In this document: positions 19,441-31,879 of the stretch, one piece after another | How positions within the stretch are numbered: the stretch's first letter is position 1 | Layout of the letters: each line of letters opens with the position of its first letter | Assembly: GCA_029207755.1 (NCBI GenBank) | Contig: JARCOQ010000016.1 | Coordinates: forward strand, 15,769,307-15,833,306 | Length of the DNA stretch: 64,000 bases | From: Chamaea fasciata | Taxonomy: Eukaryota; Chordata; Aves; Passeriformes; Sylviidae | Direction of reading: 5' to 3' | Program-made: the position numbers and the translations under genes | Notes under the pieces: generated by a model | Seen by the model: the letters and a program-made list of their open reading frames with translations, nothing else | Told to the model about the DNA's origin: nothing | Database searches by the model: none

Positions 19441-21741
19441 TCTTTAAAGAATAGGTCCCTTGGGTGACATTTAGTAGAACAGGCCCAAATTCCATGTGTG
19501 TTTGGGCGCAGAACCAAGGGAGGGAGAATATTCCAATATTCCACTGTTATCCCTGTAAAACATGACTGTGGATCCCACTCCCAGGCTGGCAGACAGTCCC
19601 TGGCCATTCCCAATCTATCTTCTCACAGGAGCTGCCTGGTCCTGCCACCCTGGCTGTTGCAAGCACCAAGTGAGAAACATGGTGAGGTGGTGGTGCCCAG
19701 TACACCCAGACCAGGGATGAGGATGGGAAGAGAGAGGTGGATAGACTGCCTGCATGGTGGGACCCAGTGCTGCCAGGTTTCACCAGGGGATTCAGATTTC
19801 TTGATGTCTAAGAAAAGGGTTACTGTGGTGGGGTCAGCAGTCTAGGCTGAGCACTCTGCACAAATTACCAGTGCACCCAAGCTCTCACAGGGTTTTCAGT
19901 CCCAGGTTTCGTTGTTTTGACTGAAAATAGAAACATACCTTTTTGCCCCAGGCTGAAATACAGATATTTGTACCGAGTGTGGGATGTGGGATTGGCTGGT
20001 TCAGAGCCAGCCGATGCCATTACTGCCATGCAAGCAGAGATGGAGTCCTGCTAGCAGAAGGTTGTTGTCCCTTCTGGTCACCCCTGAGGACACAAAGCTG
20101 TTATGGTGATGCAGACAGGCGGGTTTTACGCTGCTGGGACTGGGATTCCTGGATGCCCAACAGTTTAAGTAAATTAGAGGGAGAACATACAATGGAGAGT
20201 CTCTAAGAAACACCAACATGGACAAGTTTGTACTGGTGTTTCCTTCCAGATGGCTTTCTCAACCTTCTTGCTTTGCTGGGTTAACTGAAGGTCAAGTCTC
20301 AATGAATTCAAGTGGAGAGTTGCCCTTGGCACTGGAAGGACCAGGGGTTTGGCCTGGGAGCAGGCTCTGAGGCCAGAGGAGGTGATTTGCCTCTGCAGCC
20401 AATTCCTCTTACAGCAAGTGCACAGGCAGCAGGTCCCCCCCATCACTTGGGTGCTGTTTTCGGGTCTGGATGGTGATGAGGAGCTGAGCAGGAACAGTCA
20501 CTCCCTCCATTGGCAGCTATCTCCTATTTGTACATGTGGTTGGTACAGGACAAACCAAGCCCTTTTTGATTTGTCATCGATTCTGGGTGACTTCACGAAG
20601 CCAAGCTCTGTTGCTCTGTCATGCTCTGGCTGGAAGTGGCTTTGAATGGGTGTTAAATGAAGATGTTAATAGAAAGCACGTGGGGAGGAATTTGAACTGC
20701 TCTGAGCTGTCTCAGAGCTCCTCAGATCCCAGAGCCATCATCCCCTTCAAAACAGAACAGAAGAAGAGTTATTACTAAACAAATCATGTTTGTATAGGCG
20801 CTTAAAAAATAGTCCTCTCCAGCTCTGTTAAGCTCATGTTACTGGCAGGGCTGAACTGGAGAGACCATGTGGGCCATTGAAGGCCTTCAGCAAATTAAGC
20901 CAGCAGCCAATGGAGAAACAAGGCACTGCTGTCCAGATCCTGTCCAGACTGCAGCAAGACACAGCACAACACCCAGCAGCCGCAGGTCCTGCTCTGCTTG
21001 GCCAGGGACCTGCTCCTGGAAATGTCTGTCTCCAGTGGAAGGGGGACTTCTGCCCACTGGGAGCCCTGGCATTCCAGCTGGGGATCCTCAGCCCCAGCAC
21101 TTTGGGGAGCTGGGAGCTGCTCAGCTCTCAGCCCCACGTGTTCTGCAGCCATGGCTTGTGTAGACTCCGTCCCCTCTGCCCGGACGCGCGGAAAGAGCTG
21201 GAGCTCCGTCCTTCCAGACACACATCTTCTCTCAGCTGATGGTGCGCAGCCGGCTCTGGCCACAGCTGGAGAGGTCCTCTTCCCAACGGGGCTGGAGCTG
21301 CCTACTGGCCACCAGCTGTGACCCTGCTGCTCTTCTCCATGACTTTGTGTAGAAGGTGCTCCTATTCCTCACCTGGTGCAAGTTTCCTGCACCCCATTTT
21401 GCCACACTGCAGGGAGACTGGGCAGGATGCAATATTTTGAGACCTCTCCCCGTCCGACAAATTGGATTGGAATTGGCTGGTGGACTGAGAAGTTATTAGG
21501 AACAGACACCCCCAGACAATGTGATTGCACAAGCTTCATTTCCTTAGAAAAGCAGGCCAACAGCGCAGGAGTCTGTCAGTAAACATGTTGATTCCAGGGT
21601 CTTTTCGGCGCTGCTCGCAGGAAGGAGCGCAGCACTGGCACCCAGCCTGCACCTCCAAATGCTGCCTCTCGCTCGGGGATGCCTGGACACAGCTCATCTG
21701 TGGGAGGACTGGCAGTGTTGGAGTGGAGGGTGTGTTACCGT

Positions 21742-21765
21742 GGCTCTTGGCAATTGCCAAGAGCC
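21742..21765. promoter_or_regulatory. 24-bp perfect palindrome, NFI-like half sites
   Basis: The palindrome is centred on AATT and contains TTGGCAATTGCCAA flanked by CTC/GAG arms. TTGGC and GCCAA are nuclear factor I half sites, but the spacer is 4 bp instead of the usual 5. Binding is unproven. Confidence 0.4.
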
Positions 21766-22224
21766 CAAATCTTTCCCAAGGCAGGCAGGGTGGCCTACGT
21801 GGGGTGAGCCACTGCCTGCTCCAGGGTACCTTGGGTGCAGGGCTGGCACCAGTGGGGCTGGACCAGAAGCATTAGACTCCACTACTGCCTAGAAGGGGCT
21901 GAGAACATCATGGTGTTCATATCCAGAGCCATCCACACTCAGAAAGGTGCAGGAGATGTCCCCATGGTGTATGGTCCCTTACAGTCCAGCCTCTCTGGAT
22001 TCCAGCTTGCCTTCTGGCTGCAACTCAGCTGGGTACCTTGGGGCTTTCCTTCTCCCTTTCTTTCACCCAGACGCTTATCCCTGTGCTTCCCAGCCCCTGG
22101 AGTTACAGCCTCTCTGAAGCCAGGCTGGAGGAAGATGTCTTGCAACACTGGAATGCTCTGCAGTCATTACCTCCCTCCCTAGAAATTTTTGGGGTCAGAG
22201 GACATAAGTCTCAGTAATCATCCA

Positions 22225-22265
22225 ACAACGTCAATGGAGCTCCGTTGATTTACACCAGCTGAGGA
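22225..22265 (-). repeat. dispersed GCTGGTGTAAATCA-type element
   Basis: The plus strand has gtcaatggagctccgttgat followed by ttacaccagctgaggatc. Its complement matches the core at 10417, 13124 and 62802, and shares the ATTGAC flank with the 13124 copy. I think it is an old amniote repeat that is hairpin-like in some reptile copies; that is from memory. Confidence 0.5.
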
Positions 22266-22979
22266 TCAAACCCCTCCCTTTCCTCTCCCATATTTAAGAT
22301 ATTTTCCAGACTTCAGACATATACAGAGGAGGGAGTTGATGGCTCCTGGGTTGTTGAAGAGGTTCCAACTTTGGTCCTGGCCTCGAGTAACAGGAATAAG
22401 GTGGCTACCCTGGCTCTGTCTCTGCATGGAAAAGCCGTTCTCCTGCCGTCTGCTGGCCCTCGAGCTGGCAGATTGGCTGGGGCAGGCATTAATGAGCCCA
22501 CACATCCTGAAGGTCTCTTCAGGCTGAGATGTGGCTCTGCCACCATTTCTCTCATGGCCAGCACAAGCATGGCCAGCACAAAATGCCATCACTGCTCCAT
22601 AGTGTGCTATGGAGCCCACAGCTTCAGTTCCTCATTTCTGCAGCCACAACAAAATCCAGCACACTGAAACCTCACATGATCCACCTTGGGGCTCCCCACA
22701 TCCCTCCTCAAGCCTTTTCCAAACAGGACATCATTGCCACAGGGCCACCAGAGTTGGAGCAGTTCTGCTGAGTTCAGGATGCATCACCAGGGACCAGAAA
22801 ACCCAGACACCTTGAGCACAGCCCTGTCTAACTGCAAGAAAAAAACACCCATGAGTCTTGAGGCAGCATCAGTTTCGATAACAGTGACAGTCTGTAACAG
22901 TGAAAGTTCATTCTGAGCCCAATGTTTTGGTCTGGGCAGCTGGGCCAGTCCTGAGGGGAAGCGCCTTTAATATTGCTGA

Positions 22980-23138
22980 TAGCTGGATCCAATTTATAAG
23001 GCGCTCAGCAGAGACAATCATCAGGGAAGGAGACAAATAATCTTCAGGCAATTAAATTTAATTGTTCCATCTGAAGATTATTTATCTCACTGCCTGATGA
23101 ATGTCTCCTCGAAGCGCCTAATAAATTGGATCCAGCTA
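22980..23138. repeat. long inverted repeat around a 16-bp palindrome
   Basis: The left arm 22980-23047 and the complement of the right arm 23071-23138 align without gaps over 68 bases with 10 mismatches. Identical blocks include TAGCTGGATCCAATTTAT, AGGCGCT, TCATCAGG and AAATAATCTTCAG. The 23-base spacer contains the perfect palindrome CAATTAAATTTAATTG (23049-23064), which holds homeodomain-type AATTA cores. It could be a hairpin transposon relic, a conserved element of the Eulor/UCON kind, or an enhancer; I cannot choose from sequence alone. Confidence 0.9.
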
Positions 23139-24037
23139 CCACTGATAGTGGCTGCTTTTCCCTTGCAGCGGTGAAGGGTGTGGAGAGCAGAGCAGCGCTC
23201 AGCTCTGTGTGTTTCCTAAGATCTGTCACCTCAGAACATCTTTCTAGCAGACCTGAAAGTGTCCACAGGCTTTATCAATAGCCAGCTCTGGTGCAGAGAG
23301 CTTGGCAGTCCTGGGTCATGCAAAAGCTCTCAGACCAGGGGACTGTGTGGAATGAGATCCTGTTCAGATTTCATGTATTAGGCTATAATGTGAGGCATCA
23401 GTGAAGATTTCTAAGTCTCTGTGTCTGTCTCTGCTTCATCGGCTTCTGGTCTGGCTGTTTCTAGAAAGGGATGGGGAGGAGGAAGGGGAGGAAGCCCCAC
23501 TGGCAGGAGGTGGGTGAGAGGTGATGTGCCACAGCCCAGGATTTTGGACAAGGGTCTCCCATGGGATCATGGAGCATGGCATCACTCCTGGAAACCCCCC
23601 CATTAAGCTTCTCCATCCCTGCCAGGGAACACCTCAAGCCTGGAGCAGGTGAGTTTAGAGCTGAAACAAGACCTGTTTCTTTTATCCAGCTTCTCTTCCC
23701 ATTGCAAACCCTGGATGTGCTTTTGCCATCAGCCCTTTCTCATGCCTTTGCTTGTTTGTAACCCACATGGAAATGGGTCTGCACTGCGTGGAGGGCTCAA
23801 GACACACATCCAACACACCCAGGTGAATTAAAGTGAAGGAAGTCCCAGAAAGCAGTGCAGTCAGGAAATCTTATCAGGAAGGGGGAAGAGTCATCAGTGA
23901 GGAACGTGTGGAGCTCTTCTCTCCAGAGACAAAGAGCAGCAGGTTTTGCTCTGGCCTGGTCTGATTCCAGGAGACAGGACAAGTAAGGTTTGTTCACCAT
24001 CATTACCCACCTGGACAGTGAATTACATGTGTGCTCA
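23139..24037. other. intergenic, no feature seen
   Basis: No exon, RNA or recognisable repeat in this 0.9 kb. Confidence 0.55.
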
Positions 24038-24165
24038 GAGAATCATAAGCGTTAAGATGGGAAAAGGTCTCTAAAGTCATCAAGTCTAACCTTCAATGCA
24101 GCACTGCCAAATTCACTGCCAATCCATGTCCCTGTATGTGGCATCCCTGCAGCCCCTCAACATAA
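24038..24165 (-). repeat. CR1 LINE 3'-end fragment
   Basis: The plus strand reads agagaatcataagcgttaag, then gtcatcaagtctaacc and gcagcactgccaa, the complement of a decayed CR1 3' end. Confidence 0.8.
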
Positions 24166-24167
24166 TA

Positions 24168-24655
24168 CCCAGGGTCTGGCCTTGGCAGGACAGACCATAG
24201 TTACCTGCCCAGCCTGAGAGATGGGACCTCCCAATGGTGCTGTGGTTCCTCCCCTCTCTAATGACCCTGGCCCTCGGTTTCTCCTCTCCTCGGTGTGTCT
24301 CCATTGGTTGTGGGGCCCGGTGACAGGCCCTGTCTCCCCTATGGAATACCGACCTTACCTGCCCTTTGCTCTGCCCCCATACCTCAAGGTCGTTGGCTGC
24401 TGAACTCCATGCCTAGGAGGGGACAAGCAGATGGCTCGGGCTCTTGACTCTGGGTCTCCCTTCAGCTCCTGGAAATAAACCTGCTGGAATTGATCTGGTG
24501 TCACGGCCTTTCGCCTCTCCTGGCTGAGCCAGCCACATGGTGTGTGTGGATGTCTGAGCTTGACTGCTTCGCCCGAGTTTCCCCAAGTGGCCTTTCCAGT
24601 GGAAAGGCTTATTGGGATCTAGGCTCCAGCTCAACTCCTGAGTAACACAACACCA
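24168..24655 (+). mobile_element. possible solo LTR
   Basis: A block with an inverted CCAAT-type motif (ccattggttg), a late AATAAA (24475-24480) and a CT-rich part, resembling the order of an LTR promoter, polyadenylation signal and R/U5. No clear terminal TG...CA pair or target duplication was found, and no internal retroviral sequence is present. Low confidence. Confidence 0.22.
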
Positions 24656-24789
24656 CACCCGTGTTGCCAGAGCTCCTTACAGACCGGTCACTTGAGCTGT
24701 GAATCCCTGTCCTGCCTGCAGCCCATTATCAGAACAGATTGCAGGCTGGGAATGACAGCAAAATCTTGGGAGTCTGTGGGTGTTCTGAG

Positions 24790-25065
24790 GGACTATGCAT
24801 TTCTAAAATCGTGTCTCTATTCACCATCCAAACGTCAAATAGTTCAGTAGTATTTAATTAGCATACAATAACTGTCCCACTGAATTTGATGGAATACATA
24901 ATTTTGGAATGCTATTTACAGTGCTAGTTTTCTTACAGAAATCCATGTGTCAGAGCTTTATCCATTATTAGAGTCTTTAAAATAGGCAGATGTGCCTTTC
25001 ATGGCCAACTGCATGTTTTATTAATGGGCTAGAACTATCAGATGTATTGTAAATCACAGGACACA
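24790..25065. promoter_or_regulatory. AT-rich block, candidate conserved element
   Basis: An unusually AT-rich, non-repetitive stretch in GC-rich surroundings, with tatttaattagcat (homeodomain-like), tccattattag and tttattaatgggc. Such blocks in developmental-gene deserts are often conserved enhancers. Conservation cannot be tested here. Confidence 0.3.
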
Positions 25066-26625
25066 GCCACCAGTCTGCTGCTTCTCTGCTCCAGGGTCCC
25101 AAGGCAAAGGAGATAAATTCATGCAGAGCAGTGGGGCACGTGCTCACTTAACTGCTCTCAGAGCAGGTTCTCCAGGGCCACTGGTAGCCGTCTCTGCCCT
25201 GTCAACACTGCCTCTCCTCCTGGCCACAAACCTGGCATGCAAACCTCCCACTGGAATGTGCAAACCTTCACATTTGTATATAGATAATAAAATTACCGTG
25301 GGCTGCTCTGATCCTCCACTTCCCTCTTTCCCCTCCTCTGGTTCATCTTTCACTTGCCCCTCTCCTCTCCGCCCTCCAAAGTAAAGGGCAGGAGCAGGGC
25401 ACCTGGGATCTCTCCAACAGAGCCAATTTCCCTGGGTTACTCTTTTATCAAAGCCCTCACATGTTGCACACATTGCACACCAACATGCCCTGTCTCACTC
25501 AAGCCAACAGAGCAGAATCTCCATTAGAATATTCAATAACAATTCAAATGGCATCTTTTGGTAGGATTGGAAATACTGCATGGGTGATTGCTCCATAGGA
25601 AATAACCTGGAAAGGCAGGGGAGGGACATGTCAAAAGTGAAAGCTGGAATCAGGCTGAAGGTTTAGTTGAAAAGCTCTTTGCAAAGCCACACTGGCCACA
25701 GCCGGACCCTCCCAGGAACCCCCAGGCTGTGACAGGACTAATGAGGGCCCATCATCCGAGTGACAGGACTGTGCCCAAGGACATCCTAGCCAAAGGCTCA
25801 GTACAACATTTCCATCTTCCTGGCAGAGCTGGGTCTTGGCAGGAGCAGCCTCCTGCCCTCCACAAGCTCCCCAGGGATGCTCCCGGCAGCCATTCCCAAG
25901 CCAGTGGCTCTGCTTCTCTGCTCCAGCTCAAGTTGTCCCAGTGGAAACACCAGCGGAGCACCCAGATCATCTACTGCAGAAAATCCTGGCATGTTTGACA
26001 CAGGGCTGTGACAAAAATCCCCTTTTGCTGCTATCAGGGAGCACAGCTCAGCTCTCTGGTGAGCTGCAGTACCACACACATCTAGCCCTTGGCAGGAGGC
26101 TGTCTGTTATCACATTTTATCTTGATGAGGAATGAGTCCAGCCTTTGAGGGCTGTCCCTGAATCAGGCTGGGAGACCCTCGTTCGACCCAGGAAAATGTT
26201 CTCCATGGCTAGCTTTGGAGAGGTGTGAAGGACCAGCCTTTGGCTCCTGCCTGCAGCTTCCCCAAAACATCCATGGGCTGAAAAAGGGATGGGAGAAGGC
26301 CAAAGGAGGCTGGAAAGCACTCAGATATTTGGGAATAGCAGGACCATGGGCAATGGGAAACATGGCAGGTGCAGACAAGGAAGACAGCAAGGAGGAAGGA
26401 ACACAGGGTTGTGCATGACCATCTCTGCTTTGTGCATCTGTAATGATAGCACTGGACGTGAGCACAATGCTAAAATTCTGGATCTGTGCGTAATACTCCA
26501 CTGGGGACAGATGTTCTCCCTTGTTTTGTACACTGTAAATGCAGTACTGGTCCTAAACCCAAATGATTCCCCCCCATTCAGCATTTTCCCCCCTCCCATC
26601 AGCTGCAAATGGCACAGATGGCTGG

Positions 26626-26735
26626 AAAAAAAAGAATAGTTATTAAAAAAAAAAAAACAATAAACAAGCAAAAAAGAAAAAAAAAAAGAAAACAAACTAC
26701 CAAAAAAAAAAAACCACCACCCACCCCAACCCTGT
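26626..26735. repeat. A-rich low-complexity tract
   Basis: Runs of A broken by single C, G and T bases, ending in an ACC-rich segment (ccaccacccacccc). Confidence 0.9.
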
Positions 26736-28931
26736 TATTTCTGCATTTTTTCTGCGTGAGGACACTTCCTTCCTTCCAGGAGAAATCAACCAGTACCAAA
26801 GTGTTAACTGCTTCCCAGCCATCTCCTCCAAGGAAGGTGAAGTTGTGCTGGTCCCTGGCAAGCAGGGCACCTTGCCATACTGCCAGGCTGCCCCCTGGCT
26901 CCTGAATCACCCCTTGTTCCCCAGGAAGAGGGATGGAGTGGGCTGGTGTCACTGCCGAAGTCACGGGGATCTTCAGGAGGCCGCGCGGGTGGCTGGAGGT
27001 GCTGGACGGAGAAGACTCCAGCAGTGCAGCAGAGAAGGAGATGGTGATGGAGCTCAGCCCAGCTGTCTGAGCAGTTGGTGTCCCAGCAGATCAGGAGCAG
27101 GATGAGTCCTTGGCCAGCACAGCCCATGAGCAGCTCGGAGGGACTGGAGGCCAGCAGACCATGTCCTCCTGGGACCGCAGTGCGCTGGACGGACAAATCT
27201 CCTGCAGTGCCAGGGACCTGCTCCAGCCTGGAGGCTCCTCTCATGACCTTCTCACACACACAGCAGACCCTGAGACAGACTTTGGGGGCTCCTGTTGGAT
27301 GTGTTCAGGAGCTTTGGAGGGATGTGGGGTGCAGAGCAGGCTTGGATGCTCTGTGCTCATTGCTTGCTGGTACAAGTCCACAAGCAAGGGTTGTGCTGCT
27401 CACTGCGGTCTCAGAGTCCTTCTGGCCACAGCCCAAGAAATTTCAACTCTGTGCTGGACATTCAGTCTGCCACCTGTAGAAGAGTCCCCAACAAGGATCC
27501 CTTGCCTTGGACAACTAGGTTTTCATGCATGAAGGGAGCCCAGATGTCCAGAGCCGTGCAGGAGGCTCTTCTGCAGCCCTGGTGATGTGGCTTAACCCCA
27601 GCCAAGATCAGGACACCAAGGCAGTGCCAGGAGCTGCGCAGGAGGGACAAGATGATGTGATGCCATGAGTAAGCAAGTCCAAGAGGCAGTCAAAGGAACT
27701 GGTACCCCAGGGGCAGAGGGATGAAGCAGGATGTGTGGGCAATGCCTGCAGGGCTGTGCTGAGGGGTTTCCTGCACAGGGAGGAGCAAAGGTCCTTCAAC
27801 ACACAAAACACATCCGACATCAATTCCAAACTTCTCCGTTTGAAGAGCAGTGTGAAAACAAAATGTTCCCTCAGGCTTTGAAGAGCCAGTTCATGATTCG
27901 GGGGAGAAGAGCAGATCTCGTTGTTATCCTGGAGCTGTGGAAAAGTGGAGAGAGGATCTCAGCCCTTAGGTCCCCCCTGGATTGCCCACAGTGGGGATGG
28001 GGTCCCTCAGCATCTGAATAACAAGCAATTTGCTTCCATGGGACTCTGGTGGTGATGGTGCTTGGGGAGCAGAAGTTCTTTGACCCCAAGCCCAAGAGCT
28101 GCTCCTCTGTGCTTTGAGGTGTCAGCCTGGTGGAGACAGCCTGGGCTGGCTGGGGACATGTTCCTCCCAAACGTCTCCAGACACCGTTTCACAGGAAACT
28201 TCAAGAAAATACTTGAATTTTGCTGGTGGAAGAGCAGTCATCAAAAGGCTGCTGCCTGCAGAGCTCCTCAGCCCCTGCCTGCAGGAGACTGCACATAGAA
28301 ATCCCAGGATGGCAGAGATCCAGGTGGGAGAAAACTCCCACTGTGCCCAGAGGGAGCCAAGGGATGCACAGGGGAGGCTCAGGGCAGAGGGGTGGGAAAG
28401 AAGAGTGCTGCAGGACCCTCCAACAGGGCCATCCCATCTGGACCATGTGCAGCTCCCTTGGTGAGATCCCTGTGCAAGGAGCGCTCCCTCAGCAGTCCCA
28501 TGTTCTGCCCCTCCCCAGCTGCCCTAGGAGCACTGCCTTGGCCAAAGGGATGGTATCTCTGGCTGGCTGTCCCATTGGAAGGTTGTAGGGAACGGGAGAG
28601 GACAGGGAGTTTGGGGGGAGCAGCCTGGCTGTGAGGATGAGTGAGGATCAGGAGGGATCAGACCAGGCAGAGGGGATGGGGTGGATGGCTGGGAGGAGTG
28701 GAGGCAGGGGCTGTGTGATCCCAGCTGAGGAGGGGCTCTGGAACACGGGACAGAGCCGAGGGCTCATGAGTTGCTGAAGGGCTGTTTGGGGGCTGGGGGG
28801 GACAGCCCGAGGTGCACTCAGGGGCTTTGTGTGCACAGCCCACACAACAGCTGCCGACAGTATGGTTGGCTCCAAAGCTGGTGTTGACAGTCCTTCACTT
28901 TTATGGGAACTAAATTTACCCAGACACATGC

Positions 28932-28952
28932 AAAAAAAAAAAAAAAAAAAAA
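28932..28952. repeat. poly-A run (21)
   Basis: An uninterrupted A21 with no polyadenylation signal just upstream, so not clearly a retrocopy tail. Confidence 0.95.
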
Positions 28953-31204
28953 GGAAGAAAAAGATGGAGGGTTGGAATTAAAATAAGTTGCAGCAGTGCC
29001 AGCATCTGCTGCTTTGTGGTGCAGTCTGGGTTACAGAGAGGGGAGGAGAAGTCCCCGAAAGGGAGTAGCACTGGTGTTTACTGCAGCTCCAAAACATCCC
29101 CCATTTGTGAGCTGAGTGTGTTTTCACCGTGTTGCCTCAAGAATGTTTGACATCCAAGATGCCAAAGAAATGTACCCGCTGGGTGGAAAATGAAAGCCCA
29201 GGGATTTTCCACCAGTGGGTTAGCAGGTGTTTGCCAGGCTATAGGTGCAATTATGCTCTGTGTTGTTATCAGAGAGGAGCTCTACCAGGAGCAGAGAAGC
29301 TTTGACAGAAAAAAGCTGTGAGGGTACTTGAAGCTTTTACCTCCTTCCTTTTCACTTGCCCTAGAGCTTTTGCTTAAATGTTTGATTATTCTTTCATTTC
29401 TTTTCCCTCATATCATCTCAGGCCACAGGTGTGCATAGTGGTGTTGGTGTTTTCCTTTGGATAGCTAGGTTCTTGTTTTTGGCATCTCATCTCCTCCAGA
29501 TGTGGGGCAGCAGACCCAACACACAAAAGATGGGACTGCCCGTTTGGTTGGCTGCAAAGAGTTCCAGGTTGGGCTTCCAAGGGGGTTCTTTTAAAGGTGG
29601 AGATGCTCTGGAAGATGCTCTACCAATGAAAAGTGTGCTGTTCCATGTGGGCATATCTGCCAACACTGTGAGTGCAGAGAGAAAGAGCCGCACCCCCAAG
29701 TGCTGCACCCTCCTGTCTCCATCAGCAGGGGTGGCAGCATGGGCCAGCTGTGGGCACCACCACTCCTGTGTTCCCAAGGCATGCTCAGCCCAGCTGGTGC
29801 CCAGGTATGTCCTTTGCCCAGAGCGATTTGGAAGAGCAGGGAGGTTGTCAGGTCACTGTGGGTCTGGTGCTAGCTCGGCGCAGCCAGGAGAGGGTCCTGG
29901 AATGAACATCACCCTCCCCAGTGCAGGAGCTGCTGCAGCATTGCGCGGTCCCCGAGGGGCTGCAAGCGCCTCTCTGGAACAGCACAGGCCAGGCCAGGGC
30001 TTTCTGCAGAGGATGAAGAAACATCCTTGTTTTTAAATACCGCCACCACTTTCATGGGCGTTTAACACTGCAAACAAACTGTGCACCCAGGGTTTGCAGA
30101 GAGGCTGCTTGTCAGCAGGGCTCAGCTGCCGGCTGCAGCACACACGGCTCCTGGGCTCTGTGATTAAACTGCCGCCCAAACACAGAAGCCGAGGAAAAGG
30201 TTTTGCTGGCTTCGTCTGTGGCTGGAGCAGAAGAAAACCAGCACAAGTGGGCACAGATTTTCAAAGTTCAGGAGAACACTATTTTTAGCAGCCTGCTGTC
30301 TCATTTTTCCAGATGACAAGTGCACCACTCTCTCTAAAAATTGAGTTCTTCTTGTGTGTGTTTTGGGTTGATCCCTAATTTTTTAATTAAAAAGAAGATG
30401 CTGAAAACAATTACTCACTTTTTAAAAATTGGAGCCAACAGGGTTTTTTTTGCTTCGTTCAGCTGTGATGTGACCAAGGCCAAAAGTTATGCTCTGGGTG
30501 GAGGTTGGAAACCAGGGTGGTTGGCACTGATGTGGCATTTAGTGGGTGTGTAAAATGAGTGAAAATTATACCAATCAGTGAGTTATTCTCTGAGGAGGAA
30601 GTGCAGACTCTGAGATGAGCTCTGAAGTCAATAGGAAATGCTGTCCATGCCAGAAGTACTGGACTGCACTGGCTCTCGATGCATGAGAGTTTATCCAGCC
30701 TGCAGCCACTCCTTCTGCTCCATGTGCTCCCCTTGCAGGTGTGAGCAGCTCCTCACTGCTCTTCTGCTCAGCCTTCTGAAGCATCACAGCTCATCTCACT
30801 GCTTTGGGGCACCAAGGGGTCTGGCCCAAGCTGCCCCATGGGGATTTCATGTGGCTTTTCTCATCTTGCAGTAGGCAGCTGGAAGGATCCTGGTGGCTCC
30901 AGTAATGCCACCAGTGTAGCAATGTTGGCTTGAAGCAGGAGCAAGGCAGATGTGGTGTAGGGTGACCAGTGCTTCATGTTTCTTTTGTGGGTGAGAACTG
31001 CGGCTCTGCAGAGCCAGGGAGAAAATCTGGTGGCAAAGCCAGTCACTGATACATATAGTCCATAGCATCTTAATATTCCCATATTCTTCCCAAGTTGCTG
31101 AAGGCTGGTCACACACCAGGTTATGGCAGTAGTCAGCACAAGCAGCACCCATAGTGATGCTTTCCCACCAAATCCCCAGCTCCTGGGAACCATGTGATGC
31201 TCTT

Positions 31205-31600
31205 ACAAGAAAAGGGTGGAGAGCTGGACCTCTTCAGCCTCAAGAAGAGATGGCTGAGAGGGGCCTTCATCCCTGCCTGTCCCTGTCTGCAGTGAGGGCT
31301 CTGAGCAGGGACCAGGCTCTGCTCTGGGGGCCCAGCAATGGCACAAGAGGCAAAGGCAGAAACTGATGCACAGGAAGTTTCACCTGAATATGAGGAAGAA
31401 CTTTCCTGTGCACTGGAACAGGTTACCCAGAGAGGGGGTGAGCTCTCCCTCACTGGAGATATTCCAGGACCATCTGGACACAATCCTGTGTCATGTGCTC
31501 TGGGATGACCCTGCTTGAGCAGGGAGGTGGGACCAGATGAGCCACTGTGATCCCTTCCAGTGTGGCCCATTCTGTCAGTCTGCGACCCTGCGATTCTGAG
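31205..31600 (+). repeat. CR1 LINE fragment
   Basis: Sense CR1 from gaaaagggtggagagctgga, through cactggaacaggttacccag and gtgatcccttccagtgtgg, to a decayed gcgattctgag end. Confidence 0.9.
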
Positions 31601-31879
31601 ATGCAACAACCACTTCTGTTTTCACTGGATAATCTCCCAGGCCTACCAGTTGTGGAGAAAACTGGTTCATCAGGAAAGAAATGCACAGAACCCAAGAGTG
31701 GTTAATTACTGCCTACAACGGGAGCGCTGTTTATGGGTGGTCAAGTGAATCCCTGTCACTGCTGGGAGCACCAATGTCAACCAGTCCAGAACAACTCCCC
31801 AAACCCAGGACGGCTGGTGTGGTGGTGCTGAGGGTCCCTGACCGTCCCTGGGGCCACAGAAAGGCCAGCTTGGGTTTCA

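Larger units (their letters stand above)
19441..22979. other. intergenic sequence
   Basis: No coding exon is supported. The stretch contains a 24-bp perfect palindrome (21742-21765) and one minus-strand copy of the dispersed GCTGGTGTAAATCA element (22246-22259). Confidence 0.55.
25066..31204. other. intergenic sequence, repeat-poor
   Basis: Over 6 kb without a recognisable CR1. It includes an A-rich low-complexity tract (26626-26735), an A21 run (28932-28952) and a possible SOX-type pair (attcaataacaattc near 25530). No exon or RNA gene is supported. Confidence 0.5.
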
